Shown here: one piece after another, positions 42,832 to 51,112 of the stretch
Layout: each line of letters begins with the position of its first letter
Numbering within the stretch: the stretch's first letter is position 1
Source: Bacillota bacterium
Lineage (GTDB): Bacteria > Bacillota > Clostridia > Oscillospirales > Ruminococcaceae
Length of the DNA: 64,000 bases
NCBI GenBank assembly: GCA_023458875.1
Contig: JAEWXO010000035.1
Span: 1 to 64,000, forward strand
Direction: 5' to 3'
Notes under the pieces: generated by a model
Databases searched by the model: none
What the model was told of the DNA's origin: nothing
The model's input: the letters and a program-made list of their open reading frames with translations, nothing else
Translations under genes and position numbers: made by a program

Positions 42832-43260
42832 ATGTCAACTTTTATGGCTAAGCCAGAAGAAATAAGCCGCAAGTGGTATGTTTTAGACGCATCAGGAAAG
42901 CCGTTAGGCCGCGTTGCTGCTAAGGCTGCACTTATTTTAAGAGGTAAACACAAACCAACATATACACCACACGTAGACTGTGGAGATCACGTAATCATCA
43001 TCAACTGTGAAAAAGCAATCCTTACAGGAAAGAAGCTTGAACAGAAGAAGTTTTACTGGCATACAGGCTGGATTGGTGGCCTCAAATCAGAAAGCTACAA
43101 GGATATGATGGCTAACAAGGCTGACAAGGCTATGATGATCGCAGTAAACGGAATGCTCCCTAACAACACACTTGGCAGAGCAGCATTAACACGTTTAAGA
43201 GTATACAAAGATGCAAATCACAAGCAAGAGGCTCAGAAGCCTGAAGTTTGCGAATTTTAA
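42832..43260 (+). CDS. rplM: Ribosomal protein L13
   Basis: The 142-residue protein is the 50S subunit protein L13. It shows the conserved RKWYVLDASGKPLGRVAAKA, LRGKHKPTYTPHVDCGD, YWHTGWIGGLKS and GMLPNNTLGRAAL. It is the first gene of the rplM-rpsI pair, a universal bacterial arrangement, with GGAGGAATG before the ATG. Confidence 0.97.
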   Translation: MSTFMAKPEEISRKWYVLDASGKPLGRVAAKAALILRGKHKPTYTPHVDCGDHVIIINCEKAILTGKKLEQKKFYWHTGWIGGLKSESYKDMMANKADKAMMIAVNGMLPNNTLGRAALTRLRVYKDANHKQEAQKPEVCEF

Positions 43261-43277
43261 GAAAGGAGCAATATAAC

Positions 43278-43679
43278 ATGTACGAATCAAAACAGAAATA
43301 CTACTATGGAACAGGAAGAAGAAAGAATTCCGTTGCAAGAGTAAGAGTATATAACGGAACAGGAAAAATCACAATCAATGACAGAGACATTGATGATTAT
43401 TTCGGACTTGAAACACTTAAATTAATCGTTCGTCAGCCAATGTCAATAACAGACACATTAGGCAAGTTCGATATCATCTGCACAGTAGCAGGTGGCGGTG
43501 TAACCGGTCAGGCTGGTGCTATCAGACATGGTCTTTCACGTGCATTACTCCTTTTCAACCCAGAGCTTCGCGCTACATTAAAGGCAGCTGGCTTCCTCAC
43601 TCGTGACCCAAGAATGAAGGAAAGAAAGAAGTACGGCTTAAAGGCAGCTCGTCGTGCTCCGCAGTTCTCAAAGAGATAA
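43278..43679 (+). CDS. rpsI: Ribosomal protein S9
   Basis: The 133-residue 30S subunit protein has YYGTGRRKNSVARVRVYNGTG at the N-terminus in pieces (GTGRRKNSVARVRV), GGGVTGQAGAIRHGLSRALL and the basic C-terminus RKKYGLKAARRAPQFSKR, which reaches the tRNA in the P site. Start 43278 follows AAAGGAG; the longer frame from 43248 overlaps rplM and is rejected. Confidence 0.97.
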   Translation: MYESKQKYYYGTGRRKNSVARVRVYNGTGKITINDRDIDDYFGLETLKLIVRQPMSITDTLGKFDIICTVAGGGVTGQAGAIRHGLSRALLLFNPELRATLKAAGFLTRDPRMKERKKYGLKAARRAPQFSKR

Positions 43680-43786
43680 TTTTTTCTTTCAGAATCCACG
43701 TATTTACGTGTTTTGCAAGAGCTAAATGAGTTTTTTGGTCCTTATTTGGTCCTTGCAGAACCATTATTCAAAGCATTTTTATCAGG

Positions 43787-43819
43787 AACCTTTCCGATTG
43801 TTGTCGGAAGGGTTTTTGT
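43787..43819 (+). terminator. Terminator of rplM-rpsI
   Basis: AACCTTTCCGA at 43787-43797 pairs with TCGGAAGGGTT (one mismatch) at 43804-43814, followed by a run of T. It marks the end of the housekeeping block and the start of the mobile/defence region. Confidence 0.8.
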
Positions 43820-43936
43820 TTTCTCCGTCAAGAGAAAGTGAAATCAGGTTAGTGATGTAGTATAATAATACTTGACAACTTTAATCCACCAAATTTATAA
43901 TGGAAACAATAGAAAATGGTAAGGAGTTATCAGTAT

Positions 43937-44272
43937 ATGGATAAACCAAGAACATACGAAGCCGAATACAAAAAAGAAGCAGTAAAGCTTGCAAAAGAAG
44001 TAGGCGCCAAGAAAGCAAGCGAAGAGCTAAAAATACCGTACGGAACTTTGTATGACTGGATCAAAAAAGAACGAAAAGGGGCATTAGAAACTGGAGTGGC
44101 TAAAACGCCAGCTGAAGCAATGAGCCTATCAGAAGAGAATCAGAAGTTACGTCAAGAGCTTAAAGAGCAAGCTAAGGAAATTAAAAGGCTAACAGAGCTC
44201 AATGAGTTTCTCGAGGAAGCAAGCGCTTTTTTCGCAGCGCGCCGTCAGAAGTCGGGAAAAATGAAAGACTAA
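43937..44272 (+). CDS. IS3 transposase OrfA (helix-turn-helix)
   Basis: The 111-residue product has an N-terminal helix-turn-helix (YKKEAVKLAKEVGAKKASEE and LKIPYGTLYDWIKKE) and a leucine-zipper-like C-terminus (QKLRQELKEQAKEIKRLTEL). It binds the element's ends and, with OrfB, makes the active transposase. ATG 43937 follows AAGGAG. Near its end the heptamer TTTTTTC at 44227-44233 matches the X-XXY-YYZ slippery pattern in its own frame and should move ribosomes into orfB. Confidence 0.85.
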   Translation: MDKPRTYEAEYKKEAVKLAKEVGAKKASEELKIPYGTLYDWIKKERKGALETGVAKTPAEAMSLSEENQKLRQELKEQAKEIKRLTELNEFLEEASAFFAARRQKSGKMKD

Positions 44273-45183
44273 AATTCATTGATTATAAGACAAATGGTGG
44301 CGAAGACAAAGGGAAGATATCTTTTTACTGCAAGGCGTTAGGAGTAAGCAGACAGGCATTTTACAATTACCTTGAAAACAAGGATAAGCCGTGGAAATAC
44401 GAAACAATTGCGGAAGCTATGATGAAAATAGTAAATGAAGATGAGTGCAATGATACATACGTCCGAATGAGAATGTATCAGGCACTTAAACTCAAGCATA
44501 AAGATGACGATCTTAATGTGCCGGGAGAAAGAACATTATACCGTATCATGAACGACATAGGGTTAACTCATAAGCCGCGAAGAAAGCCTAATGGAATCAC
44601 ACGTGCAGACAAGCTTGCAAGAAAGTCGGAAGATCTGTTTAAACGTGATTTCACAGCTGAAGAACCGAATCAGAAAGCAGTAACAGATATATCTGAAGTA
44701 AAGGCTTCTGATGGCAAGCTCTATGTATCAGCGATATTTGACTGCTATGATTTACTGGTATTAGGACTCTGCATTGAGGATAATATGAAAGCAGGGTTAT
44801 GCGTAAATACGATAAACAATGCAGTTCATATGCATCCAGAAGTACGCGGTATCAAGTGTCATTCAGACCGTGGTTCACAGTATACCAGCGAGCTGTACAG
44901 AGCTGCATTGCATGATAATCAGATAATCCAGAGCATGAATAGTGCTGGCGGAAGATGTCACGACAATGCGCGTTGTGAAAGCATGTGGGCAAGGATGAAA
45001 GATGAACTGTTCTATAGCAGGAACAGAAAATCTGAGAACTATACAAAGGCTGAACTGAAAACAATGGTATGGCGTTACTACATGAGCTACTGGAACAACA
45101 GACGTATATGCTCTGCTAACGATGGTTTACCGCCAGCAGTGAAAAGAGCATTTTATTATCAAGGCATTAAGGTAACTGCATAA
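44233..45183 (+). CDS. IS3 transposase OrfB (DDE catalytic part)
   Basis: This frame is open from the slippery site and has no own ATG until 44419, so it is most likely made as an OrfAB fusion by a -1 frameshift at TTTTTTC (44227-44233). The product contains the IS3-type HTH region (SFYCKALGVSRQAFYNYL) and the integrase core. Its likely catalytic residues are the Asp of TDISEVKASDG, the Asp of CHSDRGSQYTSELY and the Glu of ARCESMWARMKDE. The C-terminal segment YWNNRRICSANDGLPPAV is typical of the family. The listed start is the first codon after the shift, not a real initiation codon. Confidence 0.82.
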   Translation, partial: RSAPSEVGKNERLKFIDYKTNGGEDKGKISFYCKALGVSRQAFYNYLENKDKPWKYETIAEAMMKIVNEDECNDTYVRMRMYQALKLKHKDDDLNVPGERTLYRIMNDIGLTHKPRRKPNGITRADKLARKSEDLFKRDFTAEEPNQKAVTDISEVKASDGKLYVSAIFDCYDLLVLGLCIEDNMKAGLCVNTINNAVHMHPEVRGIKCHSDRGSQYTSELYRAALHDNQIIQSMNSAGGRCHDNARCESMWARMKDELFYSRNRKSENYTKAELKTMVWRYYMSYWNNRRICSANDGLPPAVKRAFYYQGIKVTA

Positions 45184-45466
45184 GGCACGCATTTATTCCA
45201 CGGTCCGCTTGACAATGAGCCTCTGGCAGCATGATATTCAGCCAGCGAGGCAGGCAGCGCATAAATGCTCTGCTGCCTAGCTACCAGCCTATCACACTGC
45301 CACTCATTGTAAAGCGGCTTTCGCGGCATAAAAGCTCATCAACTGTTTAAGGTTAACTGTTGAGGATTCAAAGTTGTGCCACCACAATTTTACATTTAAA
45401 AATATTTCAAAAATTTTGGAGAAAAAGTTGTCAAGAAATATTGACAATTTCAACACGAGGTAACCA

Positions 45467-45628
45467 ATGAAAAAACATGTAATTTATATAGCGCTTATAT
45501 TAACAGTTGTAGCGATTGTACTTATAAATCACTTTGTAGATGAAGTTAAGTATTGTTGTATACCACTATTTTTAGTGATAATATTTATATCTGTTTATGT
45601 TAATAAAAATAAAGTGAAAAATAAATGA
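45467..45628 (+). CDS. Small membrane protein (53 aa)
   Basis: This is an unrecognised 53-residue frame with ACGAGG 7 bases before the ATG. It encodes two hydrophobic stretches, residues 5-20 (VIYIALILTVVAIVLI) and 32-45 (IPLFLVIIFISVYV), separated by a short acidic loop with CC, and ends in a Lys/Asn-rich tail. It should span the membrane twice. It lies between the IS3-type and IS5-type elements and could be cargo, a toxin-like peptide or a leftover of an interrupted gene. Nothing in the sequence decides. Confidence 0.5.
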   Translation: MKKHVIYIALILTVVAIVLINHFVDEVKYCCIPLFLVIIFISVYVNKNKVKNK

Positions 45629-45832
45629 TTTAGAAATTATAAAAATAGGTGTATTAGTGAGAAAATAAAATATTGTATTACGCTTCATATGTGTTAAATG
45701 CAGTTTTTCATTGTTATATTGCCTATTTTATTAGCTATTTAATCTAAAAAGTTTGATAAAATAATAATTACAGTGATAACAGTTGCACTAATAGGCTAGT
45801 GTGCAGACACGTTGATATTTAGCGTAACTTTA
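45629..45832. other. Intergenic region between IS3 and IS5 elements
   Basis: A/T-rich sequence with no gene, terminator or repeat that I can support. Confidence 0.4.
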
Positions 45833-45874
45833 TAAGTACTTGTCCACATAAGTAAAATGTGATATAATAGAGGC

Positions 45875-46258
45875 ATGAGATATACAAGTGATTTAACGGA
45901 CAGCCAGTGGGAAATGATAAAAGATTTTTTTCCTGTGGGCAATAAAAGTAAATATGAAAAAAGAGAACTCGTGAATGCAGTACTGTACCTTGTAAAAACA
46001 GGGTGCCAATGGAGGAACTTACCTTCTGATTTTCCAAAGTGGAAGGCTGTATCAATGTTTTACTACCGAGCACAAAAGAAGGGCACTTGGGAAGAGATAC
46101 AGAGAATGTTGGTTAAGAAAACTCGAATTGAAAAAGGGAAAAACGAAAATCCTACGTACGCTTTAATAGATTCACAGTCAGCAAAAACAACCTCAGCAAG
46201 CGATGAACGCGGTTATGACGGGGGAAAAAAACGAAAGGAGGAAAGAGACATATCGTAA
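45875..46258 (+). CDS. IS5 transposase, N-terminal frame
   Basis: The 127-residue frame matches the N-terminal half of IS427-type transposases (DLTDSQWEMIKDFFPVGNKS, LVKTGCQWRNLPSDFPKW, then the catalytic-region Asp in ALIDSQSAKTTSASDERGYDGG). It ends soon after the A7 run at 46225-46231. In frame the codons are GGA AAA AAA, a classic -1 slippage site, so the full transposase is expected as a fusion with the next frame. Confidence 0.85.
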   Translation: MRYTSDLTDSQWEMIKDFFPVGNKSKYEKRELVNAVLYLVKTGCQWRNLPSDFPKWKAVSMFYYRAQKKGTWEEIQRMLVKKTRIEKGKNENPTYALIDSQSAKTTSASDERGYDGGKKRKEERDIS

Positions 46259-46623
46259 CAGATACGATGGGGAATTTTCTTTGCGTTCATGTTCATGCTG
46301 CAAATATTCATGACACCAAGGGCGGAGTATATACTTTTGAAAAAGCGCTGTACCGCTATCCGACGATTATCGGTGGCCGTGCAGATCAAGGCTATCGAGG
46401 TACTTTTGTAAACACATTCAATTGGTTTCACAATATTAAAATAGATATATCCCTAAGAATTAAAAATGAGTTTGAAGTTCAGCCTATCCGATGGATTGTT
46501 GAGCGCACTTTCGGATGGATGACATGGTCAAGACGACTTTCAAAGGATTATGAAATTAAGACTTGTTATGAAGAAACTATGTGCATTATTTCCAATTTGC
46601 ATACTCTTTTAAGGAGATTTTAA
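46231..46623 (+). CDS. IS5 transposase, C-terminal frame
   Basis: Read after a -1 shift at the A7 run, the sequence continues as KKTKGGKRHIVTDTMGN, exactly the family's continuity. It then reads LCVHVHAANIHDTKGG, a catalytic Asp in ADQGYRG and the C-terminal IVERTFGWMTWSRRLSKDYE with the Glu. An internal ATG at 46267 is present but would leave out the RHIVTD block. The listed start is the first codon after the shift, not an initiation codon. Confidence 0.82.
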   Translation, partial: TKGGKRHIVTDTMGNFLCVHVHAANIHDTKGGVYTFEKALYRYPTIIGGRADQGYRGTFVNTFNWFHNIKIDISLRIKNEFEVQPIRWIVERTFGWMTWSRRLSKDYEIKTCYEETMCIISNLHTLLRRF

Positions 46624-46678
46624 GCTATGTGGACGGGTTCTAAAATGACTATAGTCAAATTAGAGAGGTAAAGAAAAT

Positions 46679-46738
46679 GTGAAAAAGCATAATGATGGAT
46701 ATCTGACACCATTTGAAAAGAGATTCAGATTGAAATAA
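46679..46738 (+). other. Possible 3' remnant of a gene cut by the IS5 element
   Basis: A short frame reads VKKHNDGYLTPFEKRFRLK and ends in TAA, with a protein-like composition and no start of its own. It may be the tail of a gene truncated by the IS5 insertion, or chance. I do not recognise it. Confidence 0.25.
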
Positions 46739-46796
46739 TGAGGCAGTGGTGTTACAAAAAAGCTTGACCATTACATCTTCAGGGAGGGGAACCATT

Positions 46797-48941
46797 ATGA
46801 AAAAGAGTCCACGATGTTTGTATGAAGACGACATTGATTCATTTTTAAGTAAAGAAAGCGAATTGATATTTGGAGTGCTTTGTGAAAACTATCATGGTGA
46901 TGCACTTACAACCACAAGAGAAGCTTGGATAAAGGAAATAGAAATATTGAAAGGTGCTTTAATTCAATGGAAGCACTCTGATTGTCATATAGTATTTGAG
47001 TATGATATTCCCCGTCTTGGAAAACGCATTGATATAGTGCTGCTGTTAAAAGGAATTGTTTTCTGCCTGGAATTCAAAGTTGGAGAATCAAAGATACTTG
47101 AAAATGATGTTGATCAGGTTTTGGACTATGCACTGGATTTAAAGAATTTCCATAAGTTTAGTGAAAACAGAGTTATTGTGCCTGTTCTGATTGCAACCAA
47201 GTATGAAAAAGCATCTTCTTTTATTCAGAAGTCTGCATATGACGATATGGTGGTTAATCCTTTAGTGACTGGAGAAACAGGAATTACCAAATTGATGTTT
47301 GAAGTATTAAACGTATATCCTGAAGAGCAGACTATCGATAAAAACTGGATTATTAGTCCGTATGCTCCTACACCTACGATTATTGAAGCAGCAAGAACAC
47401 TGTATGAAAGTCATTCAGTTGAAGATATTACAAGACATGAGGCAGATAAGGTTTCAACAGATAAAACTATTGCATATATCCTTGATGTAATAAAAAGAAG
47501 CAAAGAAAACAGCGAGAAAAGTATTTGTTTTGTAACTGGTGTACCTGGCGCTGGTAAAACTTTAGTAGGTCTTGATGTTGCGGTAAAACAGACATATCAG
47601 GCTTCAGATATGCCTACAGATGATGAAGGAGCTGTATATTTATCAGGGAATGGTCCTTTAGTTGCCGTTTTGAATGAAGCACTTGCAAGAGATAATTATG
47701 AAAAATGCAAGGAACGCGGAGAAGGTAAAAAGTTATCGGATTCCAGACGTGAAGTAGGAAAATTTATTCAGATTATCCATCGTTATCGGGACAATATGCT
47801 TGCTAAGATAAAAAATCCCGTTGAGAACGGAATTCTTGAAATAGATCCTGAAAAAGCTGTAAAAATGCAGAGTGCAGGATACGGTGAAGTTGAGCATGTT
47901 GCAATTTTTGATGAGGCACAGCGTTCATGGACACACGCAAGACTTGCTAATTATTTAAAAAGAGGCGGAACTTATGGAAATAAGCTAAAGGTTCAAAATT
48001 TTCCTATGTCAGAAGCAGCTTTTTTGATTTGGTCATTGGATCAGAGAGAAGACTGGGCAACTATTGTTTGCTTAGTTGGAGGAGGACAGGAAATCAACAC
48101 AGGTGAGGCTGGTATTTCCGAATGGATAAGAGCTTTAAATGAAACCTTTTCCCACTGGAAAGTATACATATCTCCACATTTAACCGAGGCTGAATATGCT
48201 GAGGGTAAGGTTAATGAGTTACTAAAAGATAATAAAAATGTCATCTATGCCGAGAATTTACATTTAGGTGTTTCTCTACGTTCATACAGAGCTGAAAAGC
48301 TGTCTGCATTTGTACATGCATTACTTTCCTTAGATGAAAATGCTAAGTCAATATATGCAGAAATAAAGGACAAGTATCCTGTTGTTTTAACTAGAAATAT
48401 GGAAAAAGCAAAAGCATGGCTTCACAGTAAAGTAAGAGGAACTGAAAGAACAGGTGTGTTAATCAGTAAAGAATCAGCAAGATACAAGCCTTTGGGAATT
48501 CATGTATTGCTGAGTGATGATGAAAAAGCTGTGCATTGGTTTCTTGACGATAAGAAGGATACAAGATCTTCAAATTATTTAGAGGATGCAGCAACAGAAA
48601 TTCAGGTTCAGGGATTGGAGCTTGATTATACTTGCTTGTTATGGGATGCGGATCTGAGATATGAAAATGGTAAATGGCATTACTATAGATTCGATACCCG
48701 AACCTGCAAAGAGTGGAGAGAATTGAAAAGCGATTCCGAAAGCAAACAGGAACGAATGCAGTATATGCTGAATGCATACAGAGTTCTTCTCACTCGTGCA
48801 AGAGCTGGTATGATTATATGCATTCCGTATGGCAATGGAAATAAAAATTCCAGTGGTTTTTGGGAAGACGAAACACGATTACCCGAATATTATGATGGAA
48901 CTTATCAATACTTAAAGAGTTTAGGAATTGAGGAAATATAG
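46797..48941 (+). CDS. PD-(D/E)XK nuclease fused to DUF2075 SF1-like helicase
   Basis: The 714-residue protein has an N-terminal nuclease-like region with D79, E92 and K94 in RIDIVLLLKGIVFCLEFKVG, a PD-(D/E)XK pattern. A DUF2075 helicase core follows with Walker A TGVPGAGKTL (about 247-256), Walker B VAIFDEAQRSW, and the C-terminal VLLTRARAGMIICIP. The helicase part belongs to superfamily 1-like ATPases. Fused nuclease-helicase proteins of this sort are frequent in defence islands and are thought to cut foreign DNA, but the exact system is not one I can name. ATG 46797 follows AGGGAGGGG; the earlier start at 46746 is rejected. Position just upstream of Zorya and CRISPR genes supports a defence role. 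Confidence 0.75.
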   Translation: MKKSPRCLYEDDIDSFLSKESELIFGVLCENYHGDALTTTREAWIKEIEILKGALIQWKHSDCHIVFEYDIPRLGKRIDIVLLLKGIVFCLEFKVGESKILENDVDQVLDYALDLKNFHKFSENRVIVPVLIATKYEKASSFIQKSAYDDMVVNPLVTGETGITKLMFEVLNVYPEEQTIDKNWIISPYAPTPTIIEAARTLYESHSVEDITRHEADKVSTDKTIAYILDVIKRSKENSEKSICFVTGVPGAGKTLVGLDVAVKQTYQASDMPTDDEGAVYLSGNGPLVAVLNEALARDNYEKCKERGEGKKLSDSRREVGKFIQIIHRYRDNMLAKIKNPVENGILEIDPEKAVKMQSAGYGEVEHVAIFDEAQRSWTHARLANYLKRGGTYGNKLKVQNFPMSEAAFLIWSLDQREDWATIVCLVGGGQEINTGEAGISEWIRALNETFSHWKVYISPHLTEAEYAEGKVNELLKDNKNVIYAENLHLGVSLRSYRAEKLSAFVHALLSLDENAKSIYAEIKDKYPVVLTRNMEKAKAWLHSKVRGTERTGVLISKESARYKPLGIHVLLSDDEKAVHWFLDDKKDTRSSNYLEDAATEIQVQGLELDYTCLLWDADLRYENGKWHYYRFDTRTCKEWRELKSDSESKQERMQYMLNAYRVLLTRARAGMIICIPYGNGNKNSSGFWEDETRLPEYYDGTYQYLKSLGIEEI

Positions 48942-49236
48942 AACAATAGTGAATATAGTGAATTTTGCTACTTGTTATGAAATTCCGAGTTTTACAGTCA
49001 AACAAGTATCAACAGTTCATAATGAATGTAAATACGTTTATTAGAGGCTGTTGATATTTTTTTCTGAGGCGTGGTAATTTTCGTTCCGATTAATGGTATT
49101 TATTTGCTTTTTTTATATTCTTTATTTTTATTTATGTGCGTTATGACGAATATTTAGTTGAAGGACTGTAAAACTCCCGCGTAGTGGCTGAATAGTAACG
49201 AAAATAATAAAAATATTCTGTAATTCAGTTCTTTTA
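48942..49236. other. Intergenic region between the nuclease-helicase gene and the zor promoter
   Basis: About 300 bases without a gene. It contains a fragment of the dispersed MITE-like repeat near its right end and otherwise A/T-rich sequence. I see no convincing terminator hairpin for the upstream gene. Confidence 0.45.
49178..49199 (-). repeat. Dispersed MITE-like repeat, copy D (end fragment)
   Basis: The sequence ends GTGGCTGAATAGTAAC, matching the terminal repeat of the 10345-10468 and 4888-4979 copies. Only the terminal part is recognisable here. It lies just upstream of the Zorya promoter. Confidence 0.5.
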
Positions 49237-49265
49237 TTGACATATCTGATAAAATGATGTAAAAT
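49237..49265 (+). promoter_or_regulatory. Promoter of the Zorya operon
   Basis: TTGACA (49237-49242), a 17-base spacer and TAAAAT (49260-49265). About 158 bases of leader separate it from zorA. Confidence 0.7.
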
Positions 49266-49423
49266 AATAATATATTAAATACGAAAATTAAAAATCATAG
49301 TATATGCCAATATAAGATGTAAAGTTATGGGGACTATGGAGAGTATCAGCTAGCTGAACATATACGGGGATTTATCGCCATGGTGTAAAACTATGACGAT
49401 TATTATTTTTAGGGAGATTTAGC

Positions 49424-51112
49424 ATGAAAAAGAATAAGAGTCTTATCGGTTATGTAATTCTGACTATAGTACTAATAAGTTCTGTAATATGCATTATTAT
49501 ATTTGGGAATAAAGGCACATCACTGGCTATAAACTTTGTATTTGCAATATTGATGTTTGCAGTTCTTATGAAAGCTATGGGGAGTATTAATAGATTCTGC
49601 CGCTTAATTAATGATTTAAAGAAAGGAACAGAGCATCTGGAATCATTGGGTGATACATGTATTTTGGAATTGAAGGATGTAAGTGCTATTTTCCCTTCGA
49701 ATTCAAAACTGCAGGGAATGATTGAAACATATTATAAGGGAAACAAGGGTTTCGATGGAGATATAGCTGATTACATAAACGAGGATATACTCGACGAAGA
49801 AATCAACAAACATGTAACAGAACTGGCAGCAGGAGCAATGACGGGACTTGGATTGCTCGGAACATTTGTAGGCTTAATGATAGGTATTAAAGATCTTAAA
49901 ATTAATCAGGATCAACTTATGGATAGTATAAAAACACTTATGGATGGTATGAAGACAGCTTTCCTCACTTCTATTTTCGGTGTTATATATTCACTTGTAT
50001 TCAATACTTACTACAAGCAGGTGTATAGCTTGGGGGAAAAAGAACTTTATAATTTTTATGATGTTTTCTACGCAAAAGTTGCTTCAAATCCAGAAAATGA
50101 GAATATAAACCGGATAATTGATAATCAGCAAAGACAGTTTGAAGAATTTGAAAAGTTACCAGTTACAATGGCTACGGTTCTTGCTGAAGAAATCAACAAG
50201 GTGTTTGCACCTACAGTAAATAAAATGGACACATTAATGGAGCAGTTCGTATCCGTTGCAACAAGTAATCAACAGGAAAGTCTTGGGATACTCGTAAACT
50301 CTTTTGTTGACAGCATGAATGAAATTCTCAATGGTAAATTTGTTCTGCTCGGAGAGACTCTTGAAAAAACCAGTGAGTTTCAGACAGCAAATTTTGAAAT
50401 GATGGATAAGGTTGTTAATACAATATCATCTCAGACAAGTCATCTCTCAGAATTAAATGAGAGTATAGAAAAATCCCTTGAAAATATTCAGAATTACGAA
50501 TCTCAGATAGAAAGATTCAATGACAGCATAATAAATCATAATAATGAATCTCACAGACTTATTTCTGAAGTACTTGAATCTCAGAATAGTACCCATGCTG
50601 CAGTTCAGAATTTTACTGAAAACATAACAGACGCAACATCATATATTAATCAGGTTAAGGATGTAATTGATGCATTTTCCAGCAAGAGTGTTGAGATTAT
50701 CAATTATAATGCTTCAAAACTTGAAAAGATAAACGATGATAACGCAGAAACAATAAGCAGATACTGTGACCAGACAAATAATGCTATTACAGCTCTTAGT
50801 AGCCAGGTTAAAGAATTCACTGCAATTTCTGGAAATCTTATTAATGAAATTAAGACAGTCGGAAGCAGAATACACACTGAATGTGATGGACTTGAAAGTT
50901 CACTTGGTTCGTCACTTAATTCAACATTTAAAGTGTTTGATGAAAATCTTGCAGAAATCACAACTCATCTTAATTCTTCTATCAGGGAAATGCAGGAGCT
51001 TGTTGACAGATTACCGCGTGATCTTTATATTAGTATCGGTAAACTCAGAGAAAGTATGGATAACTGCGTTTCTCTTCTCAATGATTATAGTGGATCCAGA
51101 GAGGATGAATGA
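49424..51112 (+). CDS. zorA: Zorya defence protein ZorA (MotA/ExbB-like)
   Basis: The 562-residue protein has hydrophobic segments at the N-terminus (LIGYVILTIVLISSVICIII, then INFVFAILMFAVLMKAM). Further helices lie around residues 140-200 (GLGLLGTFVGLMIGIKDL; FLTSIFGVIYSLVF), the MotA/ExbB-like motor unit. A long cytoplasmic coiled coil of about 300 residues rich in Gln, Glu, Asn and Ser follows. In known Zorya, ZorA5 and ZorB2 form a proton-driven membrane complex whose long tail signals phage entry to effectors. AGGGAG precedes the ATG. It is the first gene of the four-gene operon and overlaps zorB by 4 bases. Confidence 0.88.
   Translation: MKKNKSLIGYVILTIVLISSVICIIIFGNKGTSLAINFVFAILMFAVLMKAMGSINRFCRLINDLKKGTEHLESLGDTCILELKDVSAIFPSNSKLQGMIETYYKGNKGFDGDIADYINEDILDEEINKHVTELAAGAMTGLGLLGTFVGLMIGIKDLKINQDQLMDSIKTLMDGMKTAFLTSIFGVIYSLVFNTYYKQVYSLGEKELYNFYDVFYAKVASNPENENINRIIDNQQRQFEEFEKLPVTMATVLAEEINKVFAPTVNKMDTLMEQFVSVATSNQQESLGILVNSFVDSMNEILNGKFVLLGETLEKTSEFQTANFEMMDKVVNTISSQTSHLSELNESIEKSLENIQNYESQIERFNDSIINHNNESHRLISEVLESQNSTHAAVQNFTENITDATSYINQVKDVIDAFSSKSVEIINYNASKLEKINDDNAETISRYCDQTNNAITALSSQVKEFTAISGNLINEIKTVGSRIHTECDGLESSLGSSLNSTFKVFDENLAEITTHLNSSIREMQELVDRLPRDLYISIGKLRESMDNCVSLLNDYSGSREDE

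Larger units (their letters stand above)
43871..45435 (+). mobile_element. IS3-family insertion sequence
   Basis: The element carries overlapping orfA and orfB of the IS3 type. Its ends are imperfect inverted repeats: CTTGACAACTTT at 43871-43882 on the left and AAAAAGTTGTCAAG ending at 45435 on the right, with partial matching CCAAATTT/AAATTTTGG inside. I see no clear target duplication. Between orfB and the right end, about 250 bases of G/C-richer sequence hold several short hairpins but no gene. Both frames are intact, so it may be active. Confidence 0.8.
45833..46643 (+). mobile_element. IS5-family (IS427/IS1031-like) insertion sequence
   Basis: Two overlapping frames encode an IS5-type transposase. 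Short inverted repeats centred on GTCCACATA (45842-45850) and TATGTGGAC (46626-46634) mark the ends; the outer bases pair only partly, so the exact limits are approximate. A promoter-like TATAAT lies just before the first frame. The element sits directly upstream of the nuclease-helicase gene. Confidence 0.75.

Noticed and set aside
43680..43870. A tRNA or attachment site between rpsI and the IS3 element
   Set aside because: No cloverleaf is visible; the short repeat TTTGGTCCTT/TTTGGTCCTT is suggestive but too short to support an attachment site.
51109..51112. MotAB-type flagellar stator identity for the zorA-zorB pair
   Set aside because: There are no flagellar genes nearby, the MotA-like protein has a long coiled-coil tail, and a helicase follows in the same operon, which fits Zorya.
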